From Amaranthus tricolor (Eukaryota; Streptophyta; Magnoliopsida; Caryophyllales; Amaranthaceae), in NCBI RefSeq assembly GCF_026212465.1, contig NC_080059.1, positions 25,373,292-25,437,291 of the forward strand: a DNA stretch of 64,000 nucleotides, given 5' to 3'. Each line of letters opens with the position of its first letter. Within the stretch, counting starts at the first letter, position 1. The notes below the pieces were generated by a model. That model was given only the letters and a program-made list of their open reading frames with translations. It had not been told where the DNA came from and searched no databases. This document shows, piece by piece, positions 25,901 through 40,316 of this stretch. Position numbers and translations under genes: made by a program.

Positions 25901-28523
25901 ATTCTTCATTGATCATTGATCCTTGTTCATTCTTCATCGTTCATTCGTCATTGATCATTGATCCTTGTTCATTCTTCATCGTTCATTCGTAATTGATCAT
26001 TGATCCTTGTTCATTCTTCATCGTTCATTCATCATTGACCATTAATCCTTGTTCATTCTTCATCATTCATTCTTCATTGATCATTGATCCTTGTTCATTC
26101 TTCATCGTTCATTCGTCATTGACCATTAATCCTTGTTCATTCTTCATCGTTCATTCTTCATTGATCATTGATCCTTGTTCATTCTTCATCGTTCATTCTT
26201 CTTTGATCATTGATCCTTGTTCATTCTTCATCGTTCATTCGTCATTGATCATTGATCCTTGTTCATTCTTCATCGTTCATTCGTCATTGACCATTACTCC
26301 TTGTTCATTCTTCATCGTTCATTCTTCATTGATCATTAATCCTTGTTCATTCTTCATCGTTCATTCTTCTTTGATCATTGATCCTTGTTCATTCTTCATT
26401 GATCATTGATCCTTGTTCATTCTTCATCGTTCATTCTTCATTGACCATTGATCCTTGTTCATTCTTCATCGTTCATTCTTCATTGACCATTAATCCTTGT
26501 TCATTCTTCATCGATCATTCTTCATTGATCATTGTTCCTTGTTCATTCTTCATCGTTCATTCTTCATTGATCATTGATCCTTGTTCATTCTTCATCGTTC
26601 ATTCTTCATTGATCATTGATCCTTGTTCATTCTTCATCGTTCATTCGTCATTGATCATTGATCCTTGTTCATTCTTCATCGTTCATTCGTCATTGACCAT
26701 TACTCCTTGTTCATTCTTCATCGTTCATTCTTCATTGATCATTGATCCTTGTTCATTCTTCATCGTTCATTCGTCATTGATCATTGATCCTTATTCATTC
26801 TTCATCGTTCATTTTTCATTTATCATTGATCCTTGTTCATTCTTCATCGTTCATTCTTCATTGATCATTGATCCTTGTTCATTCTTCATCGTTCATTCGT
26901 CATTGATCATTGATCCTTGTTCATTCTTCATCGTTCATTCGTCATTGACCATTACTCCTTGTTCATTCTTCATCGTTCATTCTTCATTGATCATTGATCC
27001 TTGTTCATTCTTCATCGTTCATTCGTCATTGATCATTGATCCTTATTCATTCTTCATCGTTCATTTTTCATTTATCATTGATCCTTGTTCATTCTTCATC
27101 GTTCATTCTTCATTGATCATTGATCCTTGTTCATTCTTCATCGTTCATTCGTCATTGACCATTAATCCTTGTTCATTCTTCATCGTTCATTCTTCATTGA
27201 TCATTGATCCTTGTTCATTCTTCATCGTTCATTCGTCATTGACCATTAATCCTTGTTCATTCTTCATCGTTCATTCTTCATTGATCATTGAACCTTGTTC
27301 ATTCTTCATCGTTCATTCTTCTTTGATCATTGATCCTTGTTCATTCTTCATTGATCATTGATCCTTGTTCATTCTTCATCGTTCATTCGTCATTGATCAT
27401 TGATCCTTGTTCATTCTTCATCGTTCATTCGTAATTGATCATTGATCCTTGTTCATTCTTCATCGTTCATTCATCATTGACCATTAATCCTTGTTCATTA
27501 TTCATCGTTCATTCTTCATTGATCATTGATCCTTGTTCATTCTTCATCGTTCATTCGTCATTGACCATTAATCCTTGTTCATTCTTCATCGTTCATTCTT
27601 CATTGATCATTGATCCTTGTTCATTCTTCATCGTTCATTCTTCTTTGATCATTGATCCTTGTTCATTCTTCATCGTTCATTCGTCATTGATCATTGATCC
27701 TTGTTCATTCTTCATCGTTCATTCGTCATTGACCATTACTCCTTGTTCATTCTTCATCGTTCATTCTTCATTGATCATTAATCCTTGTTCATTCTTCATC
27801 GTTCATTCTTCATTGATCATTGATCCTTGTTCATTCTTCATCGTTCATTCTTCATTGACCATTGATCCTTGTTCATTCTTCATCGTTCATTCTTCATTGA
27901 CCATTAATCCTTGTTCATTCTTCATCGATCATTCTTCATTGATCATTGTTCCTTGTTCATTCTTCATCGTTCATTCTTCATTGATCATTGATCCTTGTTC
28001 ATTCTTCATCGTTCATTCTTCATTGATCATTGATCCTTGTTCATTCTTCATCGTTCATTCGTCATTGATCATTGATCCTTGTTCATTCTTCATCGTTCAT
28101 TCGTCATTGACCATTACTCCTTGTTCATTCTTCATCGTTCATTCTTCATTGATCATTGATCCTTGTTCATTCTTCATCGTTCATTCGTCATTGATCATTG
28201 ATCCTTATTCATTCTTCATCGTTCATTTTTCATTTATCATTGATCCTTGTTCATTCTTCATCGTTCATTCTTCATTGATCATTGATCCTTGTTCATTCTT
28301 CATCGTTCATTCGTCATTGACCATTAATCCTTGTTCATTCTTCATCGTTCATTCTTCATTGATCATTGATCCTTGTTCATTCTTCATCGTTCATTCGTCA
28401 TTGACCATTAATCCTTGTTCATTCTTCATCGTTCATTCTTCATTGATTATTGAACCTTGTTCATTCTTCATCGTTCATTCTTCTTTGATCATTGATCCTT
28501 GTTCATTCTTCATTGATCATTGA
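22850..28523 (+). repeat. HOR of 1190 bp, four to five copies
   Basis: The variant order recurs at 23613, 24803, 25993 and 27435. The first two steps are 1190 bp (7 x 170); the third is 1442 bp because that unit carries an extra 252 bp (six monomers) near 26.9-27.1 kb. A TTCGTAATTG monomer marks each unit (near 23610, 24800, 25990 and 27430). In the last copy the usual 28-bp monomer near 27.8 kb is replaced by a full 42-bp one. Confidence 0.8.
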
Positions 28524-29885
28524 TCCTTGTTCATTCTTCATCGTTCTGTCGTCATTGACCATTACTCCTTGTTCATTCTTCATCGTTCATTCTTCATTGA
28601 TCATTGATCCTTGTTCATTCTTCATCGTTCATTCTTCATTGATCATTGATCCTTGTTCATTCTTCATCGTTCATTCTTCATTGATCATTGATCCTTGTTC
28701 ATTCTTCATCGTTCATTCGTCATTGACCATTACTCCTTGTTCATTCTTCATCGTTCATTCGTCATTGATCATTGATCCTTGTTCATTCTTCATTGATCAT
28801 TGATCCTTGTTCATTTTTCATCGTTCATTCGTCATTGATCATTGATCCTTGTTCATTCTTCATCGTTCATTCGTCATTGACCATTACTCCTTGTTCATTC
28901 TTCATCGTTCATTCTTCATTGATCATTGATCCTTGTTCATTCTTCATCGTTCATTCTTCTTTGATCATTGATCCTTGTTCATTCTTCATTGATCATTGAT
29001 CCTTGTTCATTCTTCATCGTTCATTCTTCATTGACCATTGATCCTTGTTCATTCTTCATCGTTCATTCTTCATTGACCATTAATCCTTGTTCATTCTTCA
29101 TCGATCATTCTTCATTGATCATTGTTCCTTGTTCATTCTTCATCGTTCATTCTTCATTGATCATTGATCCTTGTTCATTCTTCATCGTTCATTCTTCATT
29201 GATCATTGATCCTTGTTCATTCTTCATCGTTCATTCGTCATTGATCATTGATCCTTGTTCATTCTTCATCGTTCATTCGTCATTGACCATTACTCCTTGT
29301 TCATTCTTCATCGTTCATTCTTCATTGATCATTGATCCTTGTTCATTCTTCATCGTTCATTCGTCATTGATCATTGATCCTTGTTCATTCTTCATCGTTC
29401 ATTCGTCATTGATCATTGATCCTTGTTCATTCTTCATCGTTCATTCGTCATTGATCATTGATCCTTGTTCATTCTTCATCGTTCATTTGTCAATGACCAT
29501 TAATCCTTGTTCATTCTTCATCGTTCATTCTTCATAGATCCTTGTTCATTCTTCATCGTTCATTCGTCATTGACCATTAATCCTTGTTCATTGATCCTTG
29601 TTCATTCTTCATTGATCATTGATCCTTGTTCATTCTTCATCGTTCATTCGTCATTGATCATTGATCCTTGTTCATTCTTCATCGTTCATTCGTCATTGAC
29701 CATTACTCCTTGTTCATTCTTCATCGTTCATTCTTCATTGATCATTGATCCTTGTTCATTCTTCATCGTTCATTCGTCATTGACCATTACTCCTTGTTCA
29801 TTCTTCATCGTTCATTCGTCATTGATCATTGATCCTTGTTCATTCTTCATTGATCATTGATCCTTGTTCATTCTTCATCGTTCAT
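28492..29885 (+). repeat. Segmental duplicate, pairs with 33525-34918
   Basis: Landmarks at 28492, 28772, 28968 and 29507 recur at 33525, 33805, 34001 and 34540, all at offset 5033 (7 x 719). The block includes the CTGTCGTC monomer, a TTCATTTTTCATCG variant near 28810 and the CATAGATCC 35-bp monomer. Its first part also resembles 13134 and 17369. Confidence 0.7.
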
Positions 29886-31858
29886 TCGTCATTGATCATT
29901 GATCCTTGTTCATTCTTCATCGTTCATTTGTCATTGACCATTACTCCTTGTTCATTCTTCATCGTTCATTCTTCATTGATCATTGATCCTTGTTCATTCT
30001 TCATCGTTCATTCTTCTTTGATCGTTGATCCTTGTTCATTCTTCATTGATCATTGATCCTTGTTCATTCTTCATCGTTCATTCTTCATTGACCATTGATC
30101 CTTGTTCATTCTTCATCGTTCATTCTTCATTGACCATTAATCCTTGTTCATTCTTCATCGATCATTCTTCATTGATCATTGTTCCTTGTTCATTCTTCAT
30201 CGTTCATTCTTCATTGATCATTGATCCTTGTTCATTCTTCATCGTTCATTCTTCATTGATCATTGATCCTTGTTCATTCTTCATCGTTCATTCGTCATTG
30301 ATCATTGATCCTTGTTCATTCTTCATCGTTCATTCGTCATTGACCATTACTCCTTGTTCATTCTTCATCGTTCATTCTTCATTGATCATTGATCCTTGTT
30401 CATTCTGCATCGTTCATTCGTCATTGATCATTGATCCTTATTCATTCTTCATCGTTCATTTTTCATTTATCATTGATCCTTGTTCATTCTTCATCGTTCA
30501 TTCTTCATTGATCATTGATCCTTGTTCATTCTTCATCGTTCATTCGTCATTGATCATTGATCCTTGTTCATTCTTCATCGTTCATTCTTCATTGATCATT
30601 GATCCTTGTTCATTCTTCATCGTTCATTCTTCATTGATCATTGATCCTTGTTCATTCTTCATCGTTCATTCGTCATTGATCATTGATCCTTATTCATTCT
30701 TCATCGTTCATTTTTCATTTATCATTGATCCTTGTTCATTCTTCATCGTTCATTCTTCATTGATCATTGATCCTTGTTCATTCTTCATCGTTCATTCGTC
30801 ATTGACCATTAATCCTTGTTCATTCTTCATCGTTCATTCTTCATTAATCATTGAACCTTGTTCATTCTTCATCGTTCATTCTTCTTTGATCATTGATCCT
30901 TGTTCATTCTTCATTGATCATTGATCCTTGTTCATTCTTCATCGTTCATTCGTCATTGATCATTGATCCTTGTTCATTCTTCATCGTTCATTCTTCATTG
31001 ATCATTGATCCTTGTTCATTCTTCATCGTTCATTCGTCATTGATCATTGATCCTTGTTCATTCTTCATCGTTCTGTCGTCATTGACCATTACTCCTTGTT
31101 CATTCTTCATCGTTCATTCTTCATTGATCATTGATCCTTGTTCATTCTTCATCGTTCATTCTTCTTTGATCATTGATCCTTGTTCATTCTTCATTGATCA
31201 TTGATCCTTGTTCATTCTTCATCGTTCATTCTTCATTGACCATTGATCCTTGTTCATTCTTCATCGTTCATTCTTCATTGACCATTAATCCTTGTTCATT
31301 CTTCATTGATCATTGTTCCTTGTTCATTCTTCATCGCTCATTCTTCATTGATCATTGATCCTTGTTCATTCTTCATCGTTCATTCTTCATTGATCATTGA
31401 TCCTTGTTCATTCTTCATCGTTCATTCGTCATTGATCATTGATCCTTGTTCATTCTTCATCGTTCATTCGTCATTGACCATTACTCCTTGTTCATTCTTC
31501 ATCGTTCATTCTTCATTGATCATTGATCCTTGTTCATTCTTCATCGTTCATTCGTCATTGATCATTGATCCTTATTCATTCTTCATCGTTCATTTTTCAT
31601 TTATCATTGATCCTTGTTCATTCTTCATCGTTCATTCTTCATTGATCATTGATCCTTGTTCATTCTTCATCGTTCATTCGTCATTGACCATTAATCCTTG
31701 TTCATTCTTCATCGTTCATTCTTCATTGATCATTGATCCTTGTTCATTCTTCATCGTTCATTCGTCATTGACCATTAATCCTTGTTCATTCTTCATCGTT
31801 CATTCTTCATTGATCATTGAACCTTGTTCATTCTTCATCGTTCATTCTTCTTTGATCA

Positions 31859-32828
31859 TTGATCCTTGTTCATTCTTCATTAATCATTGATCCTTGTTCA
31901 TTCTTCATCGTTCATTCGTCATTGATCATTGATCCTTGTTCATTCTTCATCGTTCATTCTTCATTGATCATTGATCCTTGTTCATTCTTCATCGTTCATT
32001 CGTCATTGATCATTGATCCTTGTTCATTCTTCATCGTTCATTCGTCAATGACCATTACTCCTTGTTCATTCTTCATCGTTCATTCTTCATTGATCATTGA
32101 TCCTTGTTCATTCTTTATCGTTCATTCTTCTTTGATCATTGATCCTTGTTCATTCTTCATTGATCATTGATCCTTGTTCATTCTTCATCGTTCATTCTTC
32201 ATTGACCATTGATCCTTGTTCATTCTTCATCGTTCATTCTTCATTGACCATTAATCCTTGTTCATTCTTCATCGATCATTCTTCATTGATCATTGTTCCT
32301 TGTTCATTCTTCATCGTTCATTCTTCATTGATCATTGATCCTTGTTCATTCTTCATCGTTCATTCTTCATTGATCATTGATCCTTGTTCATTCTTCATCG
32401 TTCATTCTTCATTGATCATTGATCCTTGTTCATTCTTCATCGTTCATTCGTCATTGATCATTGATCCTTGTTCATTCTTCATCGTTCATTCGTCATTGAC
32501 CATTACTCCTTGTTCATTCTTCATCGTTCATTCTTCATTGATCATTGATCCTTGTTCATTCTTCATCGTTCATTCGTCATTGATCATTGATCCTTATTCA
32601 TTCTTCATCTTTCATTTTTCATTTATCATTGATCCTTGTTCATTCTTCATCGTTCATTCTTCATTGATCATTGATCCTTGTTCATTCTTCATCGTTCATT
32701 CGTCATTGACCATTAATCCTTGTTCATTCTTCATCGTTCATTCTTCATTGATTATTGAACCTTGTTCATTCTTCATCGTTCATTCTTCTTTGATCATTGA
32801 TCCTTGTTCATTCTTCATTGATCATTGA
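31859..32828 (+). repeat. Segmental duplicate, pairs with 35016-35985
   Basis: The variant order recurs at offset 3157 (7 x 451). Both copies carry the CAATGACCATTACT monomer (near 32045 and 35203) and a CATCTTTCATTTTTC variant (near 32605 and 35763), which is rare elsewhere. Confidence 0.7.
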
Positions 32829-33524
32829 TCCTTGTTCATTCTTCATCGTTCATTCGTCATTGACCATTACTCCTTGTTCATTCTTCATCGTTCATTCTTC
32901 ATTGATCATTGATCCTTGTTCATTCTTCATCGTTCATTCTTCTTTGATCATTGATCCTTGTTCATTCTTCATTGATCATTGATCCTTGTTCATTCTTCAT
33001 CGTTCATTCTTCATTGATCATTGATCCTTGTTCATTCTTCATCGTTCATTCTTCATTGATCATTGATCCTTGTTCATTCTTCATCGTTCATTCGTCATTG
33101 ATCATTGATCCTTGTTCATTCTTCATCGTTCATTCGTCATTGACCATTACTCCTTGTTCATTCTTCATCGTTCATTCTTCATTGATCATTGATCCTTGTT
33201 CATTCTTCATCGTTCATTCGTCATTGATCATTGATCCTTATTCATTCTTCATCGTTCATTTTTCATTTATCATTGATCCTTGTTCATTCTTCATCGTTCA
33301 TTCTTCATTGATCATTGATCCTTGTTCATTCTTCATCGTTCATTCGTCATTGACCATTAATCCTTGTTCATTCTTCATCGTTCATTCTTCATTGATCATT
33401 GATCCTTGTTCATTCTTCATCGTTCATTCGTCATTGACCATTAATCCTTGTTCATTCTTCATCGTTCATTCTTCATTGATTATTGAACCTTGTTCATTCT
33501 TCATCGTTCATTCTTCTTTGATCA

Positions 33525-34918
33525 TTGATCCTTGTTCATTCTTCATTGATCATTGATCCTTGTTCATTCTTCATCGTTCTGTCGTCATTGACCATTACTC
33601 CTTGTTCATTCTTCATCGTTCATTCTTCATTGATCATTGATCCTTGTTCATTCTTCATCGTTCATTCTTCATTGATCATTGATCCTTGTTCATTCTTCAT
33701 CGTTCATTCTTCATTGATCATTGATCCTTGTTCATTCTTCATCGTTCATTCGTCATTGACCATTACTCCTTGTTCATTCTTCATCGTTCATTCGTCATTG
33801 ATCATTGATCCTTGTTCATTCTTCATTGATCATTGATCCTTGTTCATTTTTCATCGTTCATTCGTCATTGATCATTGATCCTTGTTCATTCTTCATCGTT
33901 CATTCGTCATTGACCATTACTCCTTGTTCATTCTTCATCGTTCATTCTTCATTGATCATTGATCCTTGTTCATTCTTCATCGTTCATTCTTCTTTGATCA
34001 TTGATCCTTGTTCATTCTTCATTGATCATTGATCCTTGTTCATTCTTCATCGTTCATTCTTCATTGACCATTGATCCTTGTTCATTCTTCATCGTTCATT
34101 CTTCATTGACCATTAATCCTTGTTCATTCTTCATCGATCATTCTTCATTGATCATTGTTCCTTGTTCATTCTTCATCGTTCATTCTTCATTGATCATTGA
34201 TCCTTGTTCATTCTTCATCGTTCATTCTTCATTGATCATTGATCCTTGTTCATTCTTCATCGTTCATTCGTCATTGATCATTGATCCTTGTTCATTCTTC
34301 ATCGTTCATTCGTCATTGACCATTACTCCTTGTTCATTCTTCATCGTTCATTCTTCATTTATCATTGATCCTTGTTCATTCTTCATCGTTCATTCGTCAT
34401 TGATCATTGATCCTTGTTCATTCTTCATCGTTCATTCGTCATTGATCATTGATCCTTGTTCATTCTTCATCGTTCATTCGTCATTGATCATTGATCCTTG
34501 TTCATTCTTCATCGTTCATTTGTCAATGACCATTAATCCTTGTTCATTCTTCATCGTTCATTCTTCATAGATCCTTGTTCATTCTTCATCGTTCATTCGT
34601 CATTGACCATTAATCCTTTTTCATTGATCCTTGTTCATTCTTCATTGATCATTGATCCTTGTTCATTCTTCATCGTTCATTCGTCATTGATCATTGATCC
34701 TTGTTCATTCTTCATCGTTCATTCGTCATTGACCATTACTCCTTGTTCATTCTTCATCGTTCATTCTTCATTGATCATTGATCCTTGTTCATTCTTCATC
34801 GTTCATTCGTCATTGACCATTACTCCTTGTTCATTCTTCATCGTTCATTCGTCATTGATCATTGATCCTTGTTCATTCTTCATTGATCATTGATCCTTGT
34901 TCATTCTTCATCGTTCAT
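33525..34918 (+). repeat. Segmental duplicate of 28492-29885
   Basis: Second copy of the block at 28492, displaced by 5033 bp with the same monomer order. Private changes include CATTTATCATTG near 34358 and ATCCTTTTTC near 34615. Confidence 0.7.
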
Positions 34919-35015
34919 TCGTCATTGACCATTAATCCTTGTTCATTCTTCATCGTTCATTCTTCATTGATCATTGAACCTTGTTCATTCTTCATCGTTC
35001 ATTCTTCTTTGATCA

Positions 35016-35985
35016 TTGATCCTTGTTCATTCTTCATTAATCATTGATCCTTGTTCATTCTTCATCGTTCATTCGTCATTGATCATTGATCCTTGTTCAT
35101 TCTTCATCGTTCATTCTTCATTGATCATTGATCCTTGTTCATTCTTCATCGTTCATTCGTCATTGATCATTGATCCTTGTTCATTCTTCATCGTTCATTC
35201 GTCAATGACCATTACTCCTTGTTCATTCTTCATCGTTCATTCTTCATTGATCATTGATCCTTGTTCATTCTTCATCGTTCATTCTTCTTTGATCATTGAT
35301 CCTTGTTCATTCTTCATTGATCATTGATCCTTGTTCATTCTTCATCGTTCATTCTTCATTGACCATTGATCCTTGTTCATTCTTCATCGTTCATTCTTCA
35401 TTGACCATTAATCCTTGTTCATTCTTCATCGATCATTCTTCATTGATCATTGTTCCTTGTTCATTCTTCATCGTTCATTCTTCATTGATCATTGATCCTT
35501 GTTCATTCTTCATCGTTCATTCTTCATTGATCATTGATCCTTGTTCATTCTTCATCGTTCATTCTTCATTGATCATTGATCCTTGTTCATTCTTCATCGT
35601 TCATTCGTCATTGATCATTGATCCTTGTTCATTCTTCATCGTTCATTCGTCATTGACCATTACTCCTTGTTCATTCTTCATCGTTCATTCTTCATTGATC
35701 ATTGATCCTTGTTCATTCTTCATCGTTCATTCGTCATTGATCATTGATCCTTATTCATTCTTCATCTTTCATTTTTCATTTATCATTGATCCTTGTTCAT
35801 TCTTCATCGTTCATTCTTCATTGATCATTGATCCTTGTTCATTCTTCATCGTTCATTCGTCATTGACCATTAATCCTTGTTCATTCTTCATCGTTCATTC
35901 TTCATTGATCATTGAACCTTGTTCATTCTTCATCGTTCATTCTTCTTTGATCATTGATCCTTGTTCATTCTTCATCGATCATTCT
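35016..35985 (+). repeat. Segmental duplicate of 31859-32828
   Basis: Second copy of the block at 31859, offset 3157, with the same order of variant and 28-bp monomers. It then runs into a different arrangement near 35960, where a CATCGATCATTC monomer appears in place of the 28-bp one. Confidence 0.65.
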
Positions 35986-37283
35986 TCATTGATCATTGAT
36001 CCTTGTTCATTCTTCATCGTTCATTCTTCATTGACCATTCATCCTTGTTCATTCTTCATCGTTCATTCTTCATTGACCATTAATCCTTGTTCATTCTTCA
36101 TCGATCATTCTTCATTGATCATTGATCCTTGTTCATTCTTCATCGTTCATTCGTCATTGACCATTAATCCTTGTTCATTCTTCATCGTTCATTCTTCATT
36201 AATCATTGAACCTTGTTCATTCTTCATCGTTCATTCTTCTTTGATCATTGATCCTTGTTCATTCTTCATTGATCATTGATCCTTGTTCATTCTTCATCGT
36301 TCATTCGTCATTGATCATTGATCCTTGTTCATTCTTCATCGTTCATTCTTCATTGATCATTGATCCTTGTTCATTCTTCATCGTTCATTCGTCATTGATC
36401 ATTGATCCTTGTTCATTCTTCATCGTTCTGTCGTCATTGACCATTACTCCTTGTTCATTCTTCATCGTTCATTCTTCATTGATCATTGATCCTTGTTCAT
36501 TCTTCATCGTTCATTCTTCTTTGATCATTGATCCTTGTTCATTCTTCATTGATCATTGATCCTTGTTCATTCTTCATCGTTCATTCTTCATTGACCATTG
36601 ATCCTTGTTCATTCTTCATCGTTCATTCTTCATTGACCATTAATCCTTGTTCATTCTTCATTGATCATTGTTCCTTGTTCATTCTTCATCGCTCATTCTT
36701 CATTGATCATTGATCCTTGTTCATTCTTCATCGTTCATTTTTCATTTATCATTGATCCTTGTTCATTCTTCATCGTTCATTCTTCATTGATCATTGATCC
36801 TTGTTCATTCTTCATCGTTCATTCGTCATTGACCATTAATCCTTGTTCATTCTTCATCGTTCATTCTTCATTGATCATTGATCCTTGTTCATTCTTCATC
36901 GTTCATTCGTCATTGACCATTAATCCTTGTTCATTCTTCATCGTTCATTCTTCATTGATCATTGAACCTTGTTCATTCTTCATCGTTCATTCTTCTTTGA
37001 TCATTGATCCTTGTTCATTCTTCATTAATCATTGATCCTTGTTCATTCTTCATCGTTCATTCGTCATTGATCATTGATCCTTGTTCATTCTTCATCGTTC
37101 ATTCTTCATTGATCATTGATCCTTGTTCATTCTTCATCGTTCATTCGTCATTGATCATTGATCCTTGTTCATTCTTCATCGTTCATTCGTCATTGACCAT
37201 TACTCCTTGTTCATTCTTCATCGTTCATTCTTCATTGATCATTGATCCTTGTTCATTCTTCATCGTTCATTCTTCTTTGATCA

Positions 37284-38771
37284 TTGATCCTTGTTCATTC
37301 TTCATTGATCATTGATCCTTGTTCATTCTTCATCGTTCATTCTTCATTGACCATTGATCCTTGTTCATTCTTCATCGTTCATTCTTCATTGACCATTAAT
37401 CCTTGTTCATTCTTCATCGATCATTCTTCATTGATCATTGTTCCTTGTTCATTCTTCATCGTTCATTCTTCATTGATCATTGATCCTTGTTCATTCTTCA
37501 TCGTTCATTCTTCATTGATCATTGATCCTTGTTCATTCTTCATCGTTCATTCTTCATTGATCATTGATCCTTGTTCATTCTTCATCGTTCATTCGTCATT
37601 GATCATTGATCCTTGTTCATTCTTCATCGTTCATTCGTCATTGACCATTACTCCTTGTTCATTCTTCATCGTTCATTCTTCATTGATCATTGATCCTTGT
37701 TCATTCTTCATCGTTCATTCGTCATTGATCATTGATCCTTATTCATTCTTCACCTTTCAATTTTCATTTATCATTGATCCTTGTTCATTCTTCATCGTTC
37801 ATTCGTCATTGATCATTGATCCTTGTTCATTCTTCATTGATCATTGATCCTTGTTCATTCTTCATCGTTCATTCGTCATTGATCATTGATCCTTGTTCAT
37901 TCTTCATCGTTCATTCGTCATTGACCATTACTCCTTGTTCATTCTTCATCGTTCATTCTTCATTGATCATTGATCCTTGTTCATTCTTCATCGTTCATTC
38001 TTCTTTGATCATTGATCCTTGTTCATTCTTCATTGATCATTGATCCTTGTTCATTCTTCATCGTTCATTCTTCATTGACCATTGATCCTTGTTCATTCTT
38101 CATCGTTCATTCTTCATTGACCATTAATCCTTGTTCATTCTTCATCGATCATTCTTCATTGATCATTGTTCCTTGTTCATTCTTCATCGTTCATTCTTCA
38201 TTGATCATTGATCCTTGTTCATTCTTCATCGTTCATTCTTCATTGATCATTGATCCTTGTTCATTCTTCATCGTTCATTCTTCATTGATCATTGATCCTT
38301 GTTCATTCTTCATCGTTCATTCGTCATTGATCATTGATCCTTGTTCATTCTTCATCGTTCATTCGTCATTGACCATTACTCCTTGTTCATTCTTCATCGT
38401 TCATTCTTCATTGATCATTGATCCTTGTTCATTCTTCATCGTTCATTCGTCATTGATCATTGATCCTTATTCATTCTTCACCTTTCATTTTTCATTTATC
38501 ATTGATCCTTGTTCATTCTTCATCGTTCATTCGTCATTGATCATTGATCCTTGTTCATTCTTCATTGATCATTGATCCTTGTTCATTCTTCATCGTTCAT
38601 TCGTCATTGATCATTGATCCTTGTTCATTCTTCATCGTTCATTCGTCATTGACCATTACTCCTTGTTCATTCTTCATCGTTCATTCTTCATTGATCATTG
38701 ATCCTTGTTCATTCTTCATCGTTCATTCTTCTTTGATCATTGATCCTTGTTCATTCTTCATTGATCATTGA
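37284..38771 (+). repeat. Two copies of a 728-bp HOR
   Basis: Landmarks at 37284 and 37816 recur at 38012 and 38544, offset 728 (7 x 104). Both copies carry the private CACCTTTCA variant (near 37751 and 38479) not seen elsewhere, so this is a local recent duplication. They differ by one base just after it (CAATTTTC versus CATTTTTC). Confidence 0.75.
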
Positions 38772-40311
38772 TCCTTGTTCATTCTTCATCGTTCATTCTT
38801 CATTGACCATTGATCCTTGTTCATTCTTCATTGACCATTAATCCTTGTTCATTCTTCATCGATCATTCTTCATTGATCATTGTTCCTTGTTCATTCTTCA
38901 TCGTTCATTCTTCATTGATCATTGATCCTTGTTCATTCTTCATCGTTCATTCTTCATTGATCATTGATCCTTGTTCATTCTTCATCGTTCATTCGTCATT
39001 GATCATTGATCCTTGTTCATTCTTCATCGTTCATTCGTCATTGACCATTACTCCTTGTTCATTCTTCATCGTTCATTCTTCATTGATCATTGATCCTTGT
39101 TCATTCTTCATCGTTCATTCGTTATTGATCATTGATCCTTATTCATTCTTCATCGTTCATTTTTCATTTATCATTGATCCTTGTTCATTCTTCATCGTTC
39201 ATTCTTCATTGATCATTGATCCTTGTTCATTCTTCATCGTTCATTCGTCATTGACCATTAATCCTTGTTCATTCTTCATCGTTAATTCTTCATTAATCAT
39301 TGAACCTTGTTCATTCTTCATCGTTCATTCGTCATTGATCATTGATCCTTATTCATTCTTCATCGTTCATTTTTCATTTATCATTGATCCTTGTTCATTC
39401 TTCATCGTTCATTCTTCATTGATCATTGATCCTTGTTCATTCTTCATCGTTCATTCGTCATTGACCATTAATCCTTGTTCATTCTTCATCGTTCATTCTT
39501 CATTAATCATTGAACCTTGTTCATTCTTCATCGTTCATTCTTCTTTGATCATTGATCCTTGTTCATTCTTCATTGATCATTGATCCTTGTTCATTCTTCA
39601 TCGTTCATTCGTCATTGATCATTGATCCTTGTTCATTCTTCATCGTTCATTCTTCATTGATCATTGATCCTTGTTCATTCTTCATCGTTCATTCGTCATT
39701 GATCATTGATCCTTGTTCATTCTTCATCGTTCTGTCGTCATTGACCATTACTCCTTGTTCATTCTTCATCGTTCATTCTTCATTGATCATTGATCCTTGT
39801 TCATTCTTCATCGTTCATTCTTCTTTGATCATTGATCCTTGTTCATTCTTCATTGATCATTGATCCTTGTTCATTCTTCATCGTTCATTCTTCATTGACC
39901 ATTGATCCTTGTTCATTCTTCATCGTTCATTCTTCATTGACCATTAATCCTTGTTCATTCTTCATTGATCATTGTTCCTTGTTCATTCTTCATCGCTCAT
40001 TCTTCATTGATCATTGATCCTTGTTCATTCTTCATCGTTCATTCTTCATTGATCATTGATCCTTGTTCATTCTTCATCGTTCATTCGTCATTGATCATTG
40101 ATCCTTGTTCATTCTTCATCGTTCATTCGTCATTGACCATTACTCCTTGTTCATTCTTCATCGTTGATTCTTCATTGATCATTGATCCTTGTTCATTCTT
40201 CATCGTTCATTCGTCATTGATCATTGATCCTTATTCATTCTTCATCGTTCATTTTTCATTTATCATTGATCCTTGTTCATTCTTCATCGTTCATTCTTCA
40301 TTGATCATTGA

Positions 40312-40316
40312 TCCTT
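40312..40316 (+). repeat. Target-site duplication, left (TCCTT)
   Basis: The five bases TCCTT immediately before the left LTR equal the five immediately after the right LTR. They lie inside an ATCCTTG heptamer of the satellite. A perfect 5-bp duplication is the usual signature of gypsy integrase. Confidence 0.95.

Larger units (their letters stand above)
1..40316 (+). repeat. 42-bp heptamer-built minisatellite array, left arm
   Basis: An uninterrupted tandem array. The 42-bp monomer divides into six heptamers: TTCATTC, TTCATCG, TTCATTC, TTCATTG, ATCATTG and ATCCTTG. Common variants are TTCGTC for TTCTTC, ACCATTA with ATCC or CTCC, GAACC for GATCC, and a T-rich form with CCTTATTC and CATTTTTCATTTATC. 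A frequent 28-bp monomer lacks two heptamers. Rarer forms are 35 bp (CATAGATCC, near 4335, 8080, 14163, 18412, 29535 and 34567), 14 bp (CATTGATCC, just after these) and 56 bp (near 3816 and 7561). The consensus is about 33% GC with strong strand asymmetry (T 21, C 10, A 7, G 4 of 42). No unique sequence is seen anywhere in this arm. It starts outside the window. Confidence 0.99.

Noticed and set aside
23..40316. Dozens of + strand open frames of 60-360 codons encoding a 14-residue repeat (SFFIVHSSLIIDPC type).
   Set aside because: They exist because 42 is divisible by 3 and one of six frames lacks stops. The consensus monomer has no ATG on the + strand, so these frames begin at TTG. They break wherever a 28-bp monomer shifts the frame, and variants are not biased to silent sites. 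Not genes.
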